This document shows positions 24,088 through 33,155 of a stretch of DNA of 38,585 nucleotides, in pieces. The DNA lies in assembly GCA_016935655.1 (NCBI GenBank), contig JAFGQM010000062.1:1-38585 (forward strand), given 5' to 3'. Origin of the DNA: Candidatus Altarchaeota archaeon (GTDB taxonomy: Archaea; Altiarchaeota; Altiarchaeia; JAFGQM01). Each line of letters starts with the position of its first letter. Within the stretch, counting starts at the first letter, position 1. Below the pieces are notes generated by a model. The model was not told where the DNA came from, searched no databases, and saw only the letters and a program-made list of their open reading frames with translations. The position numbers and the translations under genes are program-made.

Positions 24088-24548
24088 TGCGCTTCGCCTA
24101 TTCGGGGAGTCGGCGGCCGAATATGCAGAAGATTTGCTGTTTGCAATTCATCTGGAAAATGGAATGTAACGACAAGAACTGTCCGGAGCATGGAGAGCTC
24201 GCAACGCGGGGCATCACGCTAGAGGGTGCTGTGGTGAGTGACAAGATGCAGGGAACCGTCACCGTTTTCAGCCAGTACACCGTCAAGGTGGCCAAGTTCG
24301 AGAGATTCAAGAGAAAGCACTCGAAGATCAAGGCCCACAATCCCCCGTGCATAGCTGCGAAGTCCGGCGACAGAGTGAGAATCGCCGAATGCCGCCCGCT
24401 GAGCAAAGACGTTCATTTCGTCGTCATATCCAAGGAGACTCCTTCTGAGACCAAGAAAGAAAAGCAGCAGCCAAAGGAAGTCAAGAAGGCTGCTGATACA
24501 AAGGCGACAAAACCCAAAAAGACTAAAAAGACTAGTAAACAACCATGA
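24087..24548 (+). CDS. rps17: Ribosomal protein uS17 with basic tail
   Basis: 153 residues from the ATG coupled to the rnp1 stop. The S17 core begins at ECNDKNCPEHGELATRGITLEGAVVSDKMQGTVTVF and includes RFKRKHSKIKAHNPP and GDRVRIAECRPLSKDVHFVVI. Residues before the core are atypical (a Cys- and aromatic-containing stretch), so ATGs at 24123 or 24159 are real alternatives. A Lys-rich tail of about 35 residues follows the core. Confidence 0.93.
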   Translation: MRFAYSGSRRPNMQKICCLQFIWKMECNDKNCPEHGELATRGITLEGAVVSDKMQGTVTVFSQYTVKVAKFERFKRKHSKIKAHNPPCIAAKSGDRVRIAECRPLSKDVHFVVISKETPSETKKEKQQPKEVKKAADTKATKPKKTKKTSKQP

Positions 24549-24943
24549 TCGGGATTTCCTCAAAAGTAACAAAGACATTGCCTGTAGGGGCTCAACTGGT
24601 CTGTGCCGATAATACGGGGGCGAGGATATTCGAGATCATAACTGTGGCGGGTTTCAAGGGCAGGCGAAGAACGGTCCCTGTGGCGGGTATCGGTGACCTA
24701 ATAATCGGTTCGGCCAAGAAGGGTGTCCCCGAGATACAGCATCAGGTCCTTAAGGCAGTGATAATACGGCAGAGGAAAGAGTTCCGCAGGGCCGACGGTA
24801 CGAGAGTCAAGTTCAGTGACAATGCATGCATCCTTGTCGATGAGGAAGGGAAGCCTAAGGGGACCGAGATAAAAGGCCCTGTTGCCAAAGAGGTTCTTGA
24901 AAGGTGGAACAAGATAGGCAGCAATGCGAAGATAGTGGTGTAA
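24545..24943 (+). CDS. rpl14: Ribosomal protein uL14
   Basis: 132 residues, full length. Recognised by LVCADNTGARIFEIITVAGFKGRRRTVPVAGIGDLIIGSAKKGVPEI, VLKAVIIRQRKEFRRADGTRVKFSDNACILVDEEGKPKGTEIKGPVAKE. It forms an intersubunit bridge. It overlaps S17 as ATGA and is followed 1 nt later by L24. Confidence 0.96.
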   Translation: MIGISSKVTKTLPVGAQLVCADNTGARIFEIITVAGFKGRRRTVPVAGIGDLIIGSAKKGVPEIQHQVLKAVIIRQRKEFRRADGTRVKFSDNACILVDEEGKPKGTEIKGPVAKEVLERWNKIGSNAKIVV

Positions 24944-24944
24944 G

Positions 24945-25577
24945 ATGAAGACAAAGACCAGCAATCCTGGGAAACAGAGAAGAAGGGTCCATAACCTCTC
25001 CATGCACCAAAAGCGCAAGCTGTTGTCTGCGTCATTGTCCAAAGAGCTAAAAAAGAGATTCCAAAGAGGGACCCTCTCATTGAGACGGGGGGACAAGGTC
25101 AAGGTCACGACAGGAGCCTTCAAGGGAATCGCCGGCTCGGTAGTCAAGATAGATCTGAAGAAACTAAAGGTATACGTGGATAAGGTAGTCTCAAAGAAGA
25201 GGGACGGTACAGAGGTCCTTAAGCCTGTCCACCCCTCCAACCTCACAATAACCGATATCGATCTCCAGGACAAGAGGAGACAGGAAGTGCTCGGCAGAAA
25301 GGTCAGCGAGAAAGTGATAGAGGAGGAACTCAAGAGGGAAGAGGAGGAGAGGAGGAGGGAAGAGGAAAAGAAGCGCCTCGAGGAAGAGAAGAGAAAGGCC
25401 GAGGAAGAGGCGAAGAAAAAGGAGGAGGCAAGGAAGGCAGAGGAAGAAAAGGCCAAAAAAGCCTCAGAGGAGGAAGAAAAGCCTAAGAAAGCCAGAAAAA
25501 CGGCGGCAGAGGAGGAAAAAGTCTCTGAGAAGGGCATCGATAAAAAAATCAAGAAGGAGTGGATTAAAGAAAAATGA
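24945..25577 (+). CDS. rpl24: Ribosomal protein uL24 with long coiled-coil-like tail
   Basis: 210 residues, compared with roughly 120 in most archaea. The core (about 1-125) has KRKLLSASLSKELKKRF, the KOW motif LRRGDKVKVTTGAFKGIAGSVVKID, and VHPSNLTITDIDLQDKRR. Then comes an approximately 80-residue, heavily charged E/K/R/A-rich tail predicted to form one long helix. L24 sits near the tunnel exit, so the tail may reach nascent chain factors or the membrane. S4e overlaps by 4 nt. Confidence 0.94.
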   Translation: MKTKTSNPGKQRRRVHNLSMHQKRKLLSASLSKELKKRFQRGTLSLRRGDKVKVTTGAFKGIAGSVVKIDLKKLKVYVDKVVSKKRDGTEVLKPVHPSNLTITDIDLQDKRRQEVLGRKVSEKVIEEELKREEEERRREEEKKRLEEEKRKAEEEAKKKEEARKAEEEKAKKASEEEEKPKKARKTAAEEEKVSEKGIDKKIKKEWIKEK

Positions 25578-26290
25578 CACATCAAAAAAGATTAGCTGCT
25601 CCAGGGTCCTTGAAGATCCATAGAAAGGAAGCTAAATGGATGCCTAGCTCTCGCCCGGGTCCGCATCCCAAGGAGGGCTCGATACCTCTTCTAGTCTTGA
25701 TGAGGGACCATCTTAAACTTGCTGACAACAGGAAGGAGGCCAGGTATGTCATACAGAATAAGGGCGTTCTGGTAGACGGGAGAAGGGTCAAGGACGACAA
25801 ATACCCCGTGGGCCTTTTTGACACGGTGTCCATCCCTGATGCAAAGCTCAATTTCGTGATTTTGATTGACTCAAGGGGCCGGTTCTATCCCGAGGGCATA
25901 GATGCCAAGGAAGCTGGCAAGAAGCTATGCAAGATCATCGGGAAGACTGTTCTCAAGGGCGGTAGTGTCCAGTTGAACCTTTATGACGGGAAGAATATCC
26001 TCGTCGAAGCCAAAGACTCAAAGAAATACAGGGTAAAGGATACATTGGTCCTGAAGCTTCCCGACTTATCAATCGATGGGCACATCCCATTCGGGAAAGA
26101 CAAGATCTGCATTATAACCAAGGGGTTGCACGTCAGTAAGATGGGCAAGCTATTAGAGGTCACGCAGTCCTCTCTGAACATCGATAGTCTCTCAACAGTA
26201 GAAGCCAAGGGGGGCAAGATAACCACGCTTACGGATTATACCTTTGTGGTAGGGGAGAAAGAGCCTATTTTGAGCGTTTTGTCTAAATGA
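25574..26290 (+). CDS. rps4e: Ribosomal protein eS4
   Basis: 238 residues, normal length. It shows HQKRLAAPGSLKIHRKEAKWMPSSRPGPHPKEGSIPLLVLMRDHLKLADNRKEARYVIQNKGVLVDGRRVKDDKYPVGLFDTVSI (S4 RNA-binding) and a C-terminal KOW-type region. The gene overlaps L24 as ATGA and precedes L5 with 1 nt between. Confidence 0.95.
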   Translation: MTHQKRLAAPGSLKIHRKEAKWMPSSRPGPHPKEGSIPLLVLMRDHLKLADNRKEARYVIQNKGVLVDGRRVKDDKYPVGLFDTVSIPDAKLNFVILIDSRGRFYPEGIDAKEAGKKLCKIIGKTVLKGGSVQLNLYDGKNILVEAKDSKKYRVKDTLVLKLPDLSIDGHIPFGKDKICIITKGLHVSKMGKLLEVTQSSLNIDSLSTVEAKGGKITTLTDYTFVVGEKEPILSVLSK

Positions 26291-26291
26291 G

Positions 26292-26837
26292 ATGGAAAGC
26301 AAAGACTTTATAAAGGACTGGGCAGAGCATCCGATGAGGAAGCCCCGCGTGGATAAGGTATCTGTCGACATAGGTGTTGGCAGCGCCGGAGATAAGATGG
26401 ACTCTGCGCTTGCATTGCTGGAGAGGCTCACTGGCAAGAAGCCCGTCCAGACGTACTCCAAGCATAGGATCCCCGGCTGGGGCCTGAGGAAAGGCCTTCC
26501 CATAGGGGCCAAGGTCACACTACGGAAAAACGGGTCTACAGAATTCCTCAAGAGGGCTCTTAAGGCAATAGACAACAGTCTCATGGACAGGAACTTTGAT
26601 GACTTGGGCAATCTGTCCTTTGGGGTCGAACAATACATATTCTTCGACAACATCAGGTATGACCCCAAGATAGGTACGATGGGTCTTCAGGTTTCTGCCA
26701 CTATAGAAAGGCCGGGTTTTAGAACAAAAAGGAGGAAAATCCAGCGGAAGAAGGTCGGGATCCACCACAGGGTCTTGAAGGATGAGGCCATGGCGTTTAT
26801 AGAGAAGGAATTCGGGGTAACTATAGAAAATGGTTAA
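26292..26837 (+). CDS. rpl5: Ribosomal protein uL5
   Basis: 181 residues. Recognised by [61 protein letters not shown], then [38 protein letters not shown]. It contacts 5S rRNA and the P-site tRNA. Its last 8 nt overlap the S14 start. Confidence 0.96.
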   Translation: MESKDFIKDWAEHPMRKPRVDKVSVDIGVGSAGDKMDSALALLERLTGKKPVQTYSKHRIPGWGLRKGLPIGAKVTLRKNGSTEFLKRALKAIDNSLMDRNFDDLGNLSFGVEQYIFFDNIRYDPKIGTMGLQVSATIERPGFRTKRRKIQRKKVGIHHRVLKDEAMAFIEKEFGVTIENG

Positions 26838-26958
26838 GGTTGATGCATGCAGGATATGCAACAGAAGGCAGGCGATAATAAAGAAGTACGGGGTAAACGT
26901 CTGCAGGCAGTGCTTCAGGGAGGTAGCGAGAGACCTGGGTTTTGAAAAATACCGTTAA
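26830..26958 (+). CDS. rps14: Ribosomal protein uS14, zinc-binding short form
   Basis: 42 residues. It has two CxxC knuckles: C7/C10 in [10 protein letters not shown] and C25/C28 in [16 protein letters not shown], the Zn ribbon of type-Z S14. The ATG at 26830 lies inside the end of L5, and S8 follows 1 nt after the stop. Its position between L5 and S8 is the conserved one. Confidence 0.94.
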   Translation: MVKVDACRICNRRQAIIKKYGVNVCRQCFREVARDLGFEKYR

Positions 26959-26959
26959 A

Positions 26960-27349
26960 ATGCAAGGCGATATAATCAATGATGCGCTGGTTGCCATAAA
27001 GAACGCGGAGTCGGTGGGCAAGTCTGATGTAACCATAATGCCGACCTCCAAATTGCTGAAGCAAATTCTACTTATCATGCAGAAAACTGGTTATATAGGC
27101 GAGTTTGAATATATTGACGACAAAAGAGGCGGGAAATTCAGGGTATCACTAATCCACAGAATTAACAAATGCGGGGTCATAAAACCAAGATTCCCGGTCA
27201 AGAAGAACGATTACGAGAAGTGGGAACAGAGGTATCTGCCCGCCAGGGACTTCGGGATACTTATGGTTTCTACCCCGCTAGGTTTGATGACTCACAAAGA
27301 GTCTAAGGACAAGGGACTTGGAGGCAGGCTGATTGCTTACGCATACTAA
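26960..27349 (+). CDS. rps8: Ribosomal protein uS8
   Basis: 129 residues from the ATG at 26960; the upstream TTG at 26942 is not needed. It shows [77 protein letters not shown] and the C-terminal [17 protein letters not shown]. It binds the central 16S domain. L6 begins immediately after the stop. Confidence 0.95.
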   Translation: MQGDIINDALVAIKNAESVGKSDVTIMPTSKLLKQILLIMQKTGYIGEFEYIDDKRGGKFRVSLIHRINKCGVIKPRFPVKKNDYEKWEQRYLPARDFGILMVSTPLGLMTHKESKDKGLGGRLIAYAY

Positions 27350-27889
27350 ATGAGAACAGAAAAAATCGCTATACCGGATGGTGTGCAGGCGCGCATGGAA
27401 GGCAAGACAATCTTTCTGAGTAGCGGTGGTAAGGAAACATCAAGACCCATCAAAGCCAAGCATATAAACATTTCTGTAGAGGACGGGAGTGTGGTGATAT
27501 CCACCGCATCGGTTAAAAAGGCGGATGCGGCCATACTACTAACCATTAAAAGCCATATATCCAACCTCATAAAAGGCCTCACTCAGGGCATAACTTATAA
27601 GATGAAAGTGGTTTACTCCCATTTCCCGGTCACTGTCAAGACCCAGAACAATATTCTACACGTTGAAAACTTTTTGGGTGAAAAGAACCCAAGGTCCATG
27701 AATTTTCCGCAGGAGGTCCAGATAGAAGTCAAGGGGCCTGAGGTAGTTCTAAGGGGCGTAAACAAGGAGGTCGTCAGTCAGACTGCTGCCCAGATAGAGC
27801 AGTTGTGCGGTGTGAGGAAGAGGGACAGAAGGGTCTTTCAAGACGGCATCTACATCGTTGAAAAAGACGGCAAGCATTTGGTGAGATGA
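27350..27889 (+). CDS. rpl6: Ribosomal protein uL6
   Basis: 179 residues, with the two L6 domains: IPDGVQARMEGKTIFLSSGGKE and, in the second, VYSHFPVTVKTQNNILHVENFLGEKNPR, then VSQTAAQIEQLCGVRKRDRRVFQDGIYIVEKDGKHL. It lies near the sarcin-ricin loop. It overlaps the L32e start (ATGATGG). Confidence 0.95.
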   Translation: MRTEKIAIPDGVQARMEGKTIFLSSGGKETSRPIKAKHINISVEDGSVVISTASVKKADAAILLTIKSHISNLIKGLTQGITYKMKVVYSHFPVTVKTQNNILHVENFLGEKNPRSMNFPQEVQIEVKGPEVVLRGVNKEVVSQTAAQIEQLCGVRKRDRRVFQDGIYIVEKDGKHLVR

Positions 27890-28497
27890 TGGTTGAGAAG
27901 AAGGCTACAGGAAAAGTGAAGAAGGCTCATGGCGATGCTAAGCCAAAGAAGGAGAAGCCGGAGAAGAAAACAGTGGAGCCTAGGACCATCAAAAAAGAGG
28001 TTTCAGAAGAAAAGAGGCCAGAGAAAGAAGTAATGCAAGCCAGGCCGGCCAAGGAAAAGACCGCTCTCGCGAAGAAAGAAGAAAAGAAGAAGGAGAAACC
28101 GCCATATACGCTTGATAGGTCTGTTGAGGCGAAGAAGCTTGCCAAGGCTAGGTCAAGGTTGAAAAAGAAGAAGGGGAATTTCAAGAGGCAGAACTTGGGC
28201 AAGAAGAAGAAGGTCCCGGACAGATGGCGAAGGCCGAAAGGCATCGACTCGCGCCATCAGGATGCTGAGAAGTGCAAGCCTCCGCTACCGAGGGCAGGTT
28301 ACAAAACACCATACGAGGTAAGGGGTCTTCACCCCTCAGGATACCTGCCGGTAAGGGTCTGGAATACGTCGGATCTATCATCCCTGGACCCGAAGTCCCA
28401 GGCTATCATAATCGCGAGTTCGGTGGGCAGGAAAAAGAGGGATGAGATACAGAATCTTGCGAAGGGGAAATCAATACAGGTATTAAACTTCAAGTAA
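27886..28497 (+). CDS. rpl32e: Ribosomal protein eL32 with Lys/Glu-rich N-terminal extension
   Basis: 203 residues. The first 85 or so residues are a charged K/E/P/A-rich extension containing KKEKPEKK, a motif also in the S3 and L34e tails. The L32e core follows: KFKRQNLGKKKKVPDRWRRPKGIDSR-type sequence, PRAGYKTPYEVRGLHPSGYLPVRVWN and IIIASSVGRKKRDEIQNLAKGKSIQVLN. The start could be the ATG at 27886 or 27889; both are coupled to the L6 stop. Confidence 0.93.
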   Translation: MMVEKKATGKVKKAHGDAKPKKEKPEKKTVEPRTIKKEVSEEKRPEKEVMQARPAKEKTALAKKEEKKKEKPPYTLDRSVEAKKLAKARSRLKKKKGNFKRQNLGKKKKVPDRWRRPKGIDSRHQDAEKCKPPLPRAGYKTPYEVRGLHPSGYLPVRVWNTSDLSSLDPKSQAIIIASSVGRKKRDEIQNLAKGKSIQVLNFK

Positions 28498-28498
28498 T

Positions 28499-28948
28499 AT
28501 GACTTCATTGAAAACACAAAAGAGGATTGCGGCAGAGGTCTTGGGCGTCGGCGAGACTAGGATTTGGATAAATCCCGAGTCAGCCCAGGAGGTTATCCAG
28601 GCCATGACAAGGGACGACGTGAGGGAGCTGATAAAACAGGGGCTGATACAGGAGAAGCCCAAGAAGAAACCCACACGCAAGATCGCCAAGGAACGGAAAA
28701 GGAGGAGGGGCAAGAGGAAGGGCATCGGCCACGGCAAGAGGAAGGGCACCGCGAGCTCCAGAAAGTCCACTAAGACGAAATGGATGCAAAGAGTAAGGTC
28801 GCAGAGAAGGTTTTTAAGGAACCTAAGGGAGAAGAAAGCCATAGAAGAATCCGTATATCGTGCTTATTACCTTAAGGTCAAAGGGGGCAGGTTCGAGTCA
28901 ATAAAACAACTGAAGGAGTCGATGAAAACCGATAAGGTTTTAAAATAG
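28499..28948 (+). CDS. rpl19e: Ribosomal protein eL19
   Basis: 149 residues. It shows LKTQKRIAAEVLGVGETRIWINPESAQEVIQAMTRDDVRELI, the basic stretch ERKRRRGKRKGIGHGKRKGTASSRK and WMQRVRSQRRFLRNLREKKAIEESVYRAYYLKVKGG. It is an archaeal/eukaryotic-specific 50S protein with a long helical arm. It has 1 nt before it and 6 nt before L18. Confidence 0.95.
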   Translation: MTSLKTQKRIAAEVLGVGETRIWINPESAQEVIQAMTRDDVRELIKQGLIQEKPKKKPTRKIAKERKRRRGKRKGIGHGKRKGTASSRKSTKTKWMQRVRSQRRFLRNLREKKAIEESVYRAYYLKVKGGRFESIKQLKESMKTDKVLK

Positions 28949-28954
28949 ATAGAA

Positions 28955-29551
28955 ATGGCAAAAGGTCCTAGATACAAGATCGGATTCAGAAGGAGGGAAG
29001 AGCAAAAAACCGACTATAAGACCAGGTTAGCCCTTGTAAAGTCGGGGAAGCCTAGACTAGTCGTCAGGTCATCAAACAAGCACATAACCTGCCAGATTGT
29101 GGAGTTTGTCCCGCCAGGGGACAAAACACTCGCTTCTGCTTCCTCGATGGAGCTCATGAAAGAATACAAGTGGAATGCTAATCCTGGCAACATACCGTCC
29201 GCTTATCTTGTCGGGTTCCTCTGCGGTCTAAAAACAAAGAAGGCCAAGATAACCGAGGTTATAACTGATTTCGGCTTCAGGACCCCCTCAAAAGGCGCCA
29301 AGATATTCGCCTCACTCAAGGGCGCCTTGGATGCAGGTTTAGCCATACCCCACGGCGAGGGGATGTTCCCGTCTGACGACAGGATCCGCGGAGCAGACAT
29401 AGCCGAGTATGCGAAGGGCCTCAAGTCGAGCGACAAGGCGAAATACGAGGCTGTTTTCTCAAAATACATAAAAAATAAACTTTCACCTGAAGACTTGCCT
29501 AAGTATTTTGACGATACTAAATCCAAGATTCAGGCTAAATTCAAGACCTAA
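28955..29551 (+). CDS. rpl18: Ribosomal protein uL18
   Basis: 198 residues. Recognised by FRRREEQKTDYKTRLALVKSGKPRLVVRSSNKHITCQIVEF, NIPSAYLVGFLCGLKTKKA, and the C-terminal GALDAGLAIPHGEGMFPSDDRIRGADIAEYAK. It binds 5S rRNA with L5. Confidence 0.95.
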   Translation: MAKGPRYKIGFRRREEQKTDYKTRLALVKSGKPRLVVRSSNKHITCQIVEFVPPGDKTLASASSMELMKEYKWNANPGNIPSAYLVGFLCGLKTKKAKITEVITDFGFRTPSKGAKIFASLKGALDAGLAIPHGEGMFPSDDRIRGADIAEYAKGLKSSDKAKYEAVFSKYIKNKLSPEDLPKYFDDTKSKIQAKFKT

Positions 29552-29553
29552 AA

Positions 29554-30219
29554 ATGGAAGAGGAAGAGCGGAAGGAAAAGGAACTTTGGACGCCAAAGAC
29601 CGAGATAGGGAGGAAGGTTCAAAGCGGGGAGATCACAGACATAGGACAGCTACTAAAGGCTAAGATGCCCATAATGGAGGTCGAGATTGTGGATAAGCTC
29701 CTTCCTGAGCTGGAGGAGGAGGTGGTCAATGTGAGGAGAGTCCAAAGGACCTTGGACAGTGGTAGGAGGATGAGGTTCAGTATCCTTGCCGTCGTAGGCG
29801 ACAGGAATGGCCATGTAGGCGTCGGGCTCGCCAAGGGCGTCGAAGCCGGGCCGACCATAAGGAAGGCCATCGCAAGGGCAAAACTAAAGATAATCGAAAT
29901 CAAAAGGACATGTTCCTCTTGGGAATGCGGTTGTGGGGAACCACATACGGTACCCTTTAAGGTAACGGGCAAAAACGGCTCTGTTGCCGTAACTTTGAAA
30001 CCTGCACCAAGAGGTCTTGGTCTGGTTTGTGGCGGCAATTCCAAGACTATTCTGGAGCTAGCGGGCGTGAAGGACGTTTGGGTCTCGTCTTCCTTGGGGC
30101 ATGCCAGGACAGTCCTTAACCAGGTTCGTGCCGTGTTCGATGCCCTGGACCAGATCAACAAATTCAAGGTTGATACGAAGACTGGGAAAGAGTTGGAGAT
30201 TAAAGCAGAAACTGCGTGA
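29554..30219 (+). CDS. rps5: Ribosomal protein uS5
   Basis: 221 residues. The dsRNA-binding-like S5 domain has [47 protein letters not shown], then the archaeal Cys pair region [15 protein letters not shown] and [33 protein letters not shown]-type helix. It is involved in decoding fidelity. The stop overlaps the L30 ATG (TGATG). Confidence 0.95.
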   Translation: [221 protein letters not shown]

Positions 30220-30740
30220 TGGACAAGAAGAAGGACGAGGGGGGATCGAAGATCGCTGTGGTCAGGATCAGGGGCCCGGTTGATGTAACCAGAACCATAG
30301 CAGATACTCTTTCGATGCTAAACTTAAAGAAGGTCAATCACTGCGTCTTGATAGACAACCGCCCCACTTATACCGGTATGCTAAAGAAGGTAAAGGATTT
30401 TGTAACTTGGGGGGAGATCAATGAAAAGACATTCACTGTCTTGCTGGAGAAGTGGGGCCGGACAGAGGGCTACAAGAAGATCTCCAAGGAGTTGCTCAAA
30501 GAGAAAGGATTTTTATCATTCGAGGACTTTACAAAGAAGTTCTTTGCCGGCAAGGCCGTTTTTTCGGATATCGGTCTAAAGCCTGTTTTTAAGCTTCATC
30601 CGCCATCCGGGGGTTATGAGCGGGCTGGAATAAAGAGGCACGTCAATATAGGGGGCGCTCTTGGATACAGGGGGGATAGAATAAACGAGCTCATGGCTAA
30701 CATGGGGGGTTTTGGCAAGAAGAATGGCTCAAAAGGATAG
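30219..30740 (+). CDS. rpl30: Ribosomal protein uL30
   Basis: 173 residues from the ATG at 30219, which is preferred to the in-frame GTG at 30216. It shows IAVVRIRGPVDVTRTIADTLSMLNLKKVNHCVLIDNRPTYTGMLKKVKDFVTWGEI and the archaeal C-terminal HPPSGGYERAGIKRHVNIGGALGYRGDRINELM. It overlaps L15 by 17 nt. Confidence 0.94.
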   Translation: MDKKKDEGGSKIAVVRIRGPVDVTRTIADTLSMLNLKKVNHCVLIDNRPTYTGMLKKVKDFVTWGEINEKTFTVLLEKWGRTEGYKKISKELLKEKGFLSFEDFTKKFFAGKAVFSDIGLKPVFKLHPPSGGYERAGIKRHVNIGGALGYRGDRINELMANMGGFGKKNGSKG

Positions 30741-31164
30741 AAAGATAGGCAAGAAAAGAGGAAGCAGAACCTGCGGCTATGGCAATGCTAAAAAGCACAG
30801 GGGTTCCGGCTCTAGGGGCGGCAGGGGAATGGCGGGCAGCGGTGGCCACAAGAAGATAAAGATGAACATAGAGCATCCAAATTACTTCGGTAAGCGAGGG
30901 TTCAAGAGGAACCCGAGGATAATCGTGCGCAAGAGCATAATCAATCTCTCCGACATAGAGAAAAAGTTCGACGGGCTGGTCAAAGACGGCGTAATAAAAA
31001 AAGAGAAGGACGGCTATGCTCTAGACGCTTCCTTGCTAGGTGTTCAGAAGGTCCTCGGTTCTGGATCGTTATCTCATGCTATCCAAATCACCGCTGAATC
31101 GTTCTCAGCCTCTGCAAAAGAGGAGATAGAGAAGGCTGGCGGTAAGGCATTGGTTAAGGATTAG
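30724..31164 (+). CDS. rpl15: Ribosomal protein uL15
   Basis: 146 residues from the ATG at 30724, inside the end of L30. It shows KIGKKRGSRTCGYGNAKKHRGSGSRGGRGMAGSGGHKKIKM, FGKRGFKRNP and the C-terminal VLGSGSLSHAIQITAESFSASAKEEIEKAGGKA. It is the standard last ribosomal gene before secY. An in-frame TTG at 30712 would add four residues but is unlikely. Confidence 0.95.
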   Translation: MAQKDRKIGKKRGSRTCGYGNAKKHRGSGSRGGRGMAGSGGHKKIKMNIEHPNYFGKRGFKRNPRIIVRKSIINLSDIEKKFDGLVKDGVIKKEKDGYALDASLLGVQKVLGSGSLSHAIQITAESFSASAKEEIEKAGGKALVKD

Positions 31165-31170
31165 GACAAT

Positions 31171-32589
31171 ATGGCTTCCGTACTGTACAAATTGGAGCCT
31201 CTGTATAGGCACTTCCCTGAGATAAAGGGACCTTCAAGGCACGTTAGCTTTAAGGAAAAACTTTTTTGGACAGGCCTGGTCTTAATCCTATTCTTCATAA
31301 TGGGCTTAATCCCGCCCCTAGGTGCATCCACCGAGCAGGCCTCCCAGATGCAGCTCATACAGATAATCTTTGCCTCGCAGATGGGGACCTTGATGTCCAT
31401 AGGTATCGGCCCCATAGTTACTGCATCTATTATCCTCCAATTGTTGGTCGGTTCCAAGATGATAAATCTGGACCTGTCAAAGACAGAGGATAGGGCAGTC
31501 TTCCAGGGGACTCAAAAACTACTCGTCATTGCAGTAGCATTGTTTGAAGCCTTCGCGTTTGTCAAAGTGGGCGCCATACCCCTTGTGGGCCCAGGCTTTG
31601 ATATAGTATTGTTTGTTACACTACAGATAGCCTTTGCCTCAGTAGTCCTCATGTTCCTGGACGAAATCGTTTCAAAGTGGGGCATAGGCAGCGGCATAGG
31701 CATTTTCATAGCTGGGGGTGTTGCCCAGACCATAGTGACACAAGCCTTCAACATCAACTATCTTTTAGGCACAACGACCGTGAAGGGAATCATACCCCAG
31801 TTTGTCGATACCCTTATGGCCGGCCAACTGGACCTTATACCGCTTTGGCCAGTCTTCATGACCGTCGTCATATTCCTCGCAGTGGCATATTTCGAGTCGC
31901 TCAAGATTGAGATACCCCTCTCTTACGGCAGGTTCGGGATAGGCGCCAGGTATCCGCTAAAGTTCTTCTACACCTCCAACATCCCGGTCATCCTGGCTTC
32001 TGCGGTCCTGGCCAATGTTACGATTTTCGCCATGATATTCGCCGGCCTAGGTGCCCCCATACTGGGTCAGGTCAGCGAAAACCAGATAATACCGAACATA
32101 GAACAGGGGGGCATAGGCTTCCTTATAACTCCGGGTTCTGGCGACAGGTCGATTCACGGCATACTGGGTCCCGGGGATATCCAAAAACTCACCGACTGGC
32201 AGAACATCGTCCACATAATCACTTACACGGTAGTATTCTTGTCGCTTTGCATACTATTCGGCGTGTTTTGGGTAATGATGACCAATATGGACCCTGAAAC
32301 TGTGTCGAAACAGATGGAGCAGAGCGGGTTGCAGATACCCGGCTTTAGAGCCGACAGGAGGGTAATCAAGAGAGTCCTGGACAGGTACATACCCCAGCTT
32401 ACTGTGGTCTCCGCAGTGGCTGTAGGCCTCCTGGCCGTGGTGGCTGACCTGACGGGCGCATTGGGTACTGGTACTGGCATCCTGCTGACTGTAGGCATAT
32501 TATACCGCATGTACGAAGAGATCAAGCGTGAGCAGATGCAGGAGCTGAGTCCTGCCATCAGGAAGCTAATGGGCAAGGACAGGGTCTGA
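31171..32589 (+). CDS. secY: Preprotein translocase subunit SecY
   Basis: 472 residues with ten TM helices. Recognised by LFWTGLVLILFFIMGLIPPLG (TM1), the plug and IGIGPIVTASIILQLLVGSKMI (TM2b), KWGIGSGIGIFIAGGVAQTIV, and the cytoplasmic loop IPLSYGRFGIGARYPLKFFYTSNIPVILASA that contacts the ribosome. It forms the SecYE-beta protein-conducting channel. It begins 6 nt after L15 and precedes adkA by 8 nt. Confidence 0.96.
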   Translation: MASVLYKLEPLYRHFPEIKGPSRHVSFKEKLFWTGLVLILFFIMGLIPPLGASTEQASQMQLIQIIFASQMGTLMSIGIGPIVTASIILQLLVGSKMINLDLSKTEDRAVFQGTQKLLVIAVALFEAFAFVKVGAIPLVGPGFDIVLFVTLQIAFASVVLMFLDEIVSKWGIGSGIGIFIAGGVAQTIVTQAFNINYLLGTTTVKGIIPQFVDTLMAGQLDLIPLWPVFMTVVIFLAVAYFESLKIEIPLSYGRFGIGARYPLKFFYTSNIPVILASAVLANVTIFAMIFAGLGAPILGQVSENQIIPNIEQGGIGFLITPGSGDRSIHGILGPGDIQKLTDWQNIVHIITYTVVFLSLCILFGVFWVMMTNMDPETVSKQMEQSGLQIPGFRADRRVIKRVLDRYIPQLTVVSAVAVGLLAVVADLTGALGTGTGILLTVGILYRMYEEIKREQMQELSPAIRKLMGKDRV

Positions 32590-32597
32590 TAATCAAA

Positions 32598-33155
32598 ATG
32601 TTGTGTGTTGTTTTTGGTATTCCGGGTGTCGGGAAGACGACCGTTTTGGACGAGGTAGCGGAGCGTGTGGATGTAAACAGGCTGAATTTTGGGACCTTCA
32701 TGTTCGAGGAGGCAAAAGCCAAGGGGCTTGTCGAGGACAGGGATCAGATGAGAAAGCTCCCGAAAGAGGCCCAAAGCAAACTGCAGAAGACCGCTGCAGA
32801 GAAGATATACAAGCAATCCCGTTCAGGGAATGTGATAGTCGACACCCACGCCTCTGTCAAGACCCCCCAAGGGTATATCCCGGGCCTGCCGGAGGCGGTC
32901 TTGCGCGCTTTGAGCCCTGACGCATTGGTGATAGTGGAATGCGATCCAAGGGACATCCTGGGCAGGAGGAACAGGGACAGGAGCAGGGAGAGGGACGCAG
33001 ACGCGCTTGAGGAAATAGACGAGCATCAGTCTATAAACAGGAGCTATGGTGCTGTCTATTCTGATTTGACAAATTCCACCCTCATGATAGTGAAAAACGC
33101 CGAGGGGAAGGTGGCTGACGCAGCCGAGAAGATAGCTTTGATATTCAAACAATGA
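32598..33155 (+). CDS. adkA: Archaeal-type adenylate kinase
   Basis: 185 residues. The P-loop FGIPGVGKTTV (about residues 6-16) and the archaeal AdkA pattern NRLNFGTFMFEEAKAKGLVEDRDQMRKLP, IVDTHASVKTPQGYIPGLP and CDPRDILGRRNRDRSRERD (lid-like arginines) support the call. It interconverts ATP, AMP and ADP. It follows secY as in many archaea and bacteria and overlaps the EMC3-like gene by 4 nt. Confidence 0.93.
   Translation: MLCVVFGIPGVGKTTVLDEVAERVDVNRLNFGTFMFEEAKAKGLVEDRDQMRKLPKEAQSKLQKTAAEKIYKQSRSGNVIVDTHASVKTPQGYIPGLPEAVLRALSPDALVIVECDPRDILGRRNRDRSRERDADALEEIDEHQSINRSYGAVYSDLTNSTLMIVKNAEGKVADAAEKIALIFKQ

Noticed and set aside
24698..25585. Long minus-strand open frame opposite L14/L24
   Set aside because: It is an antisense shadow of the KE-rich L24 tail (Ser/Phe/Leu-rich translation); the plus-strand genes are certain.
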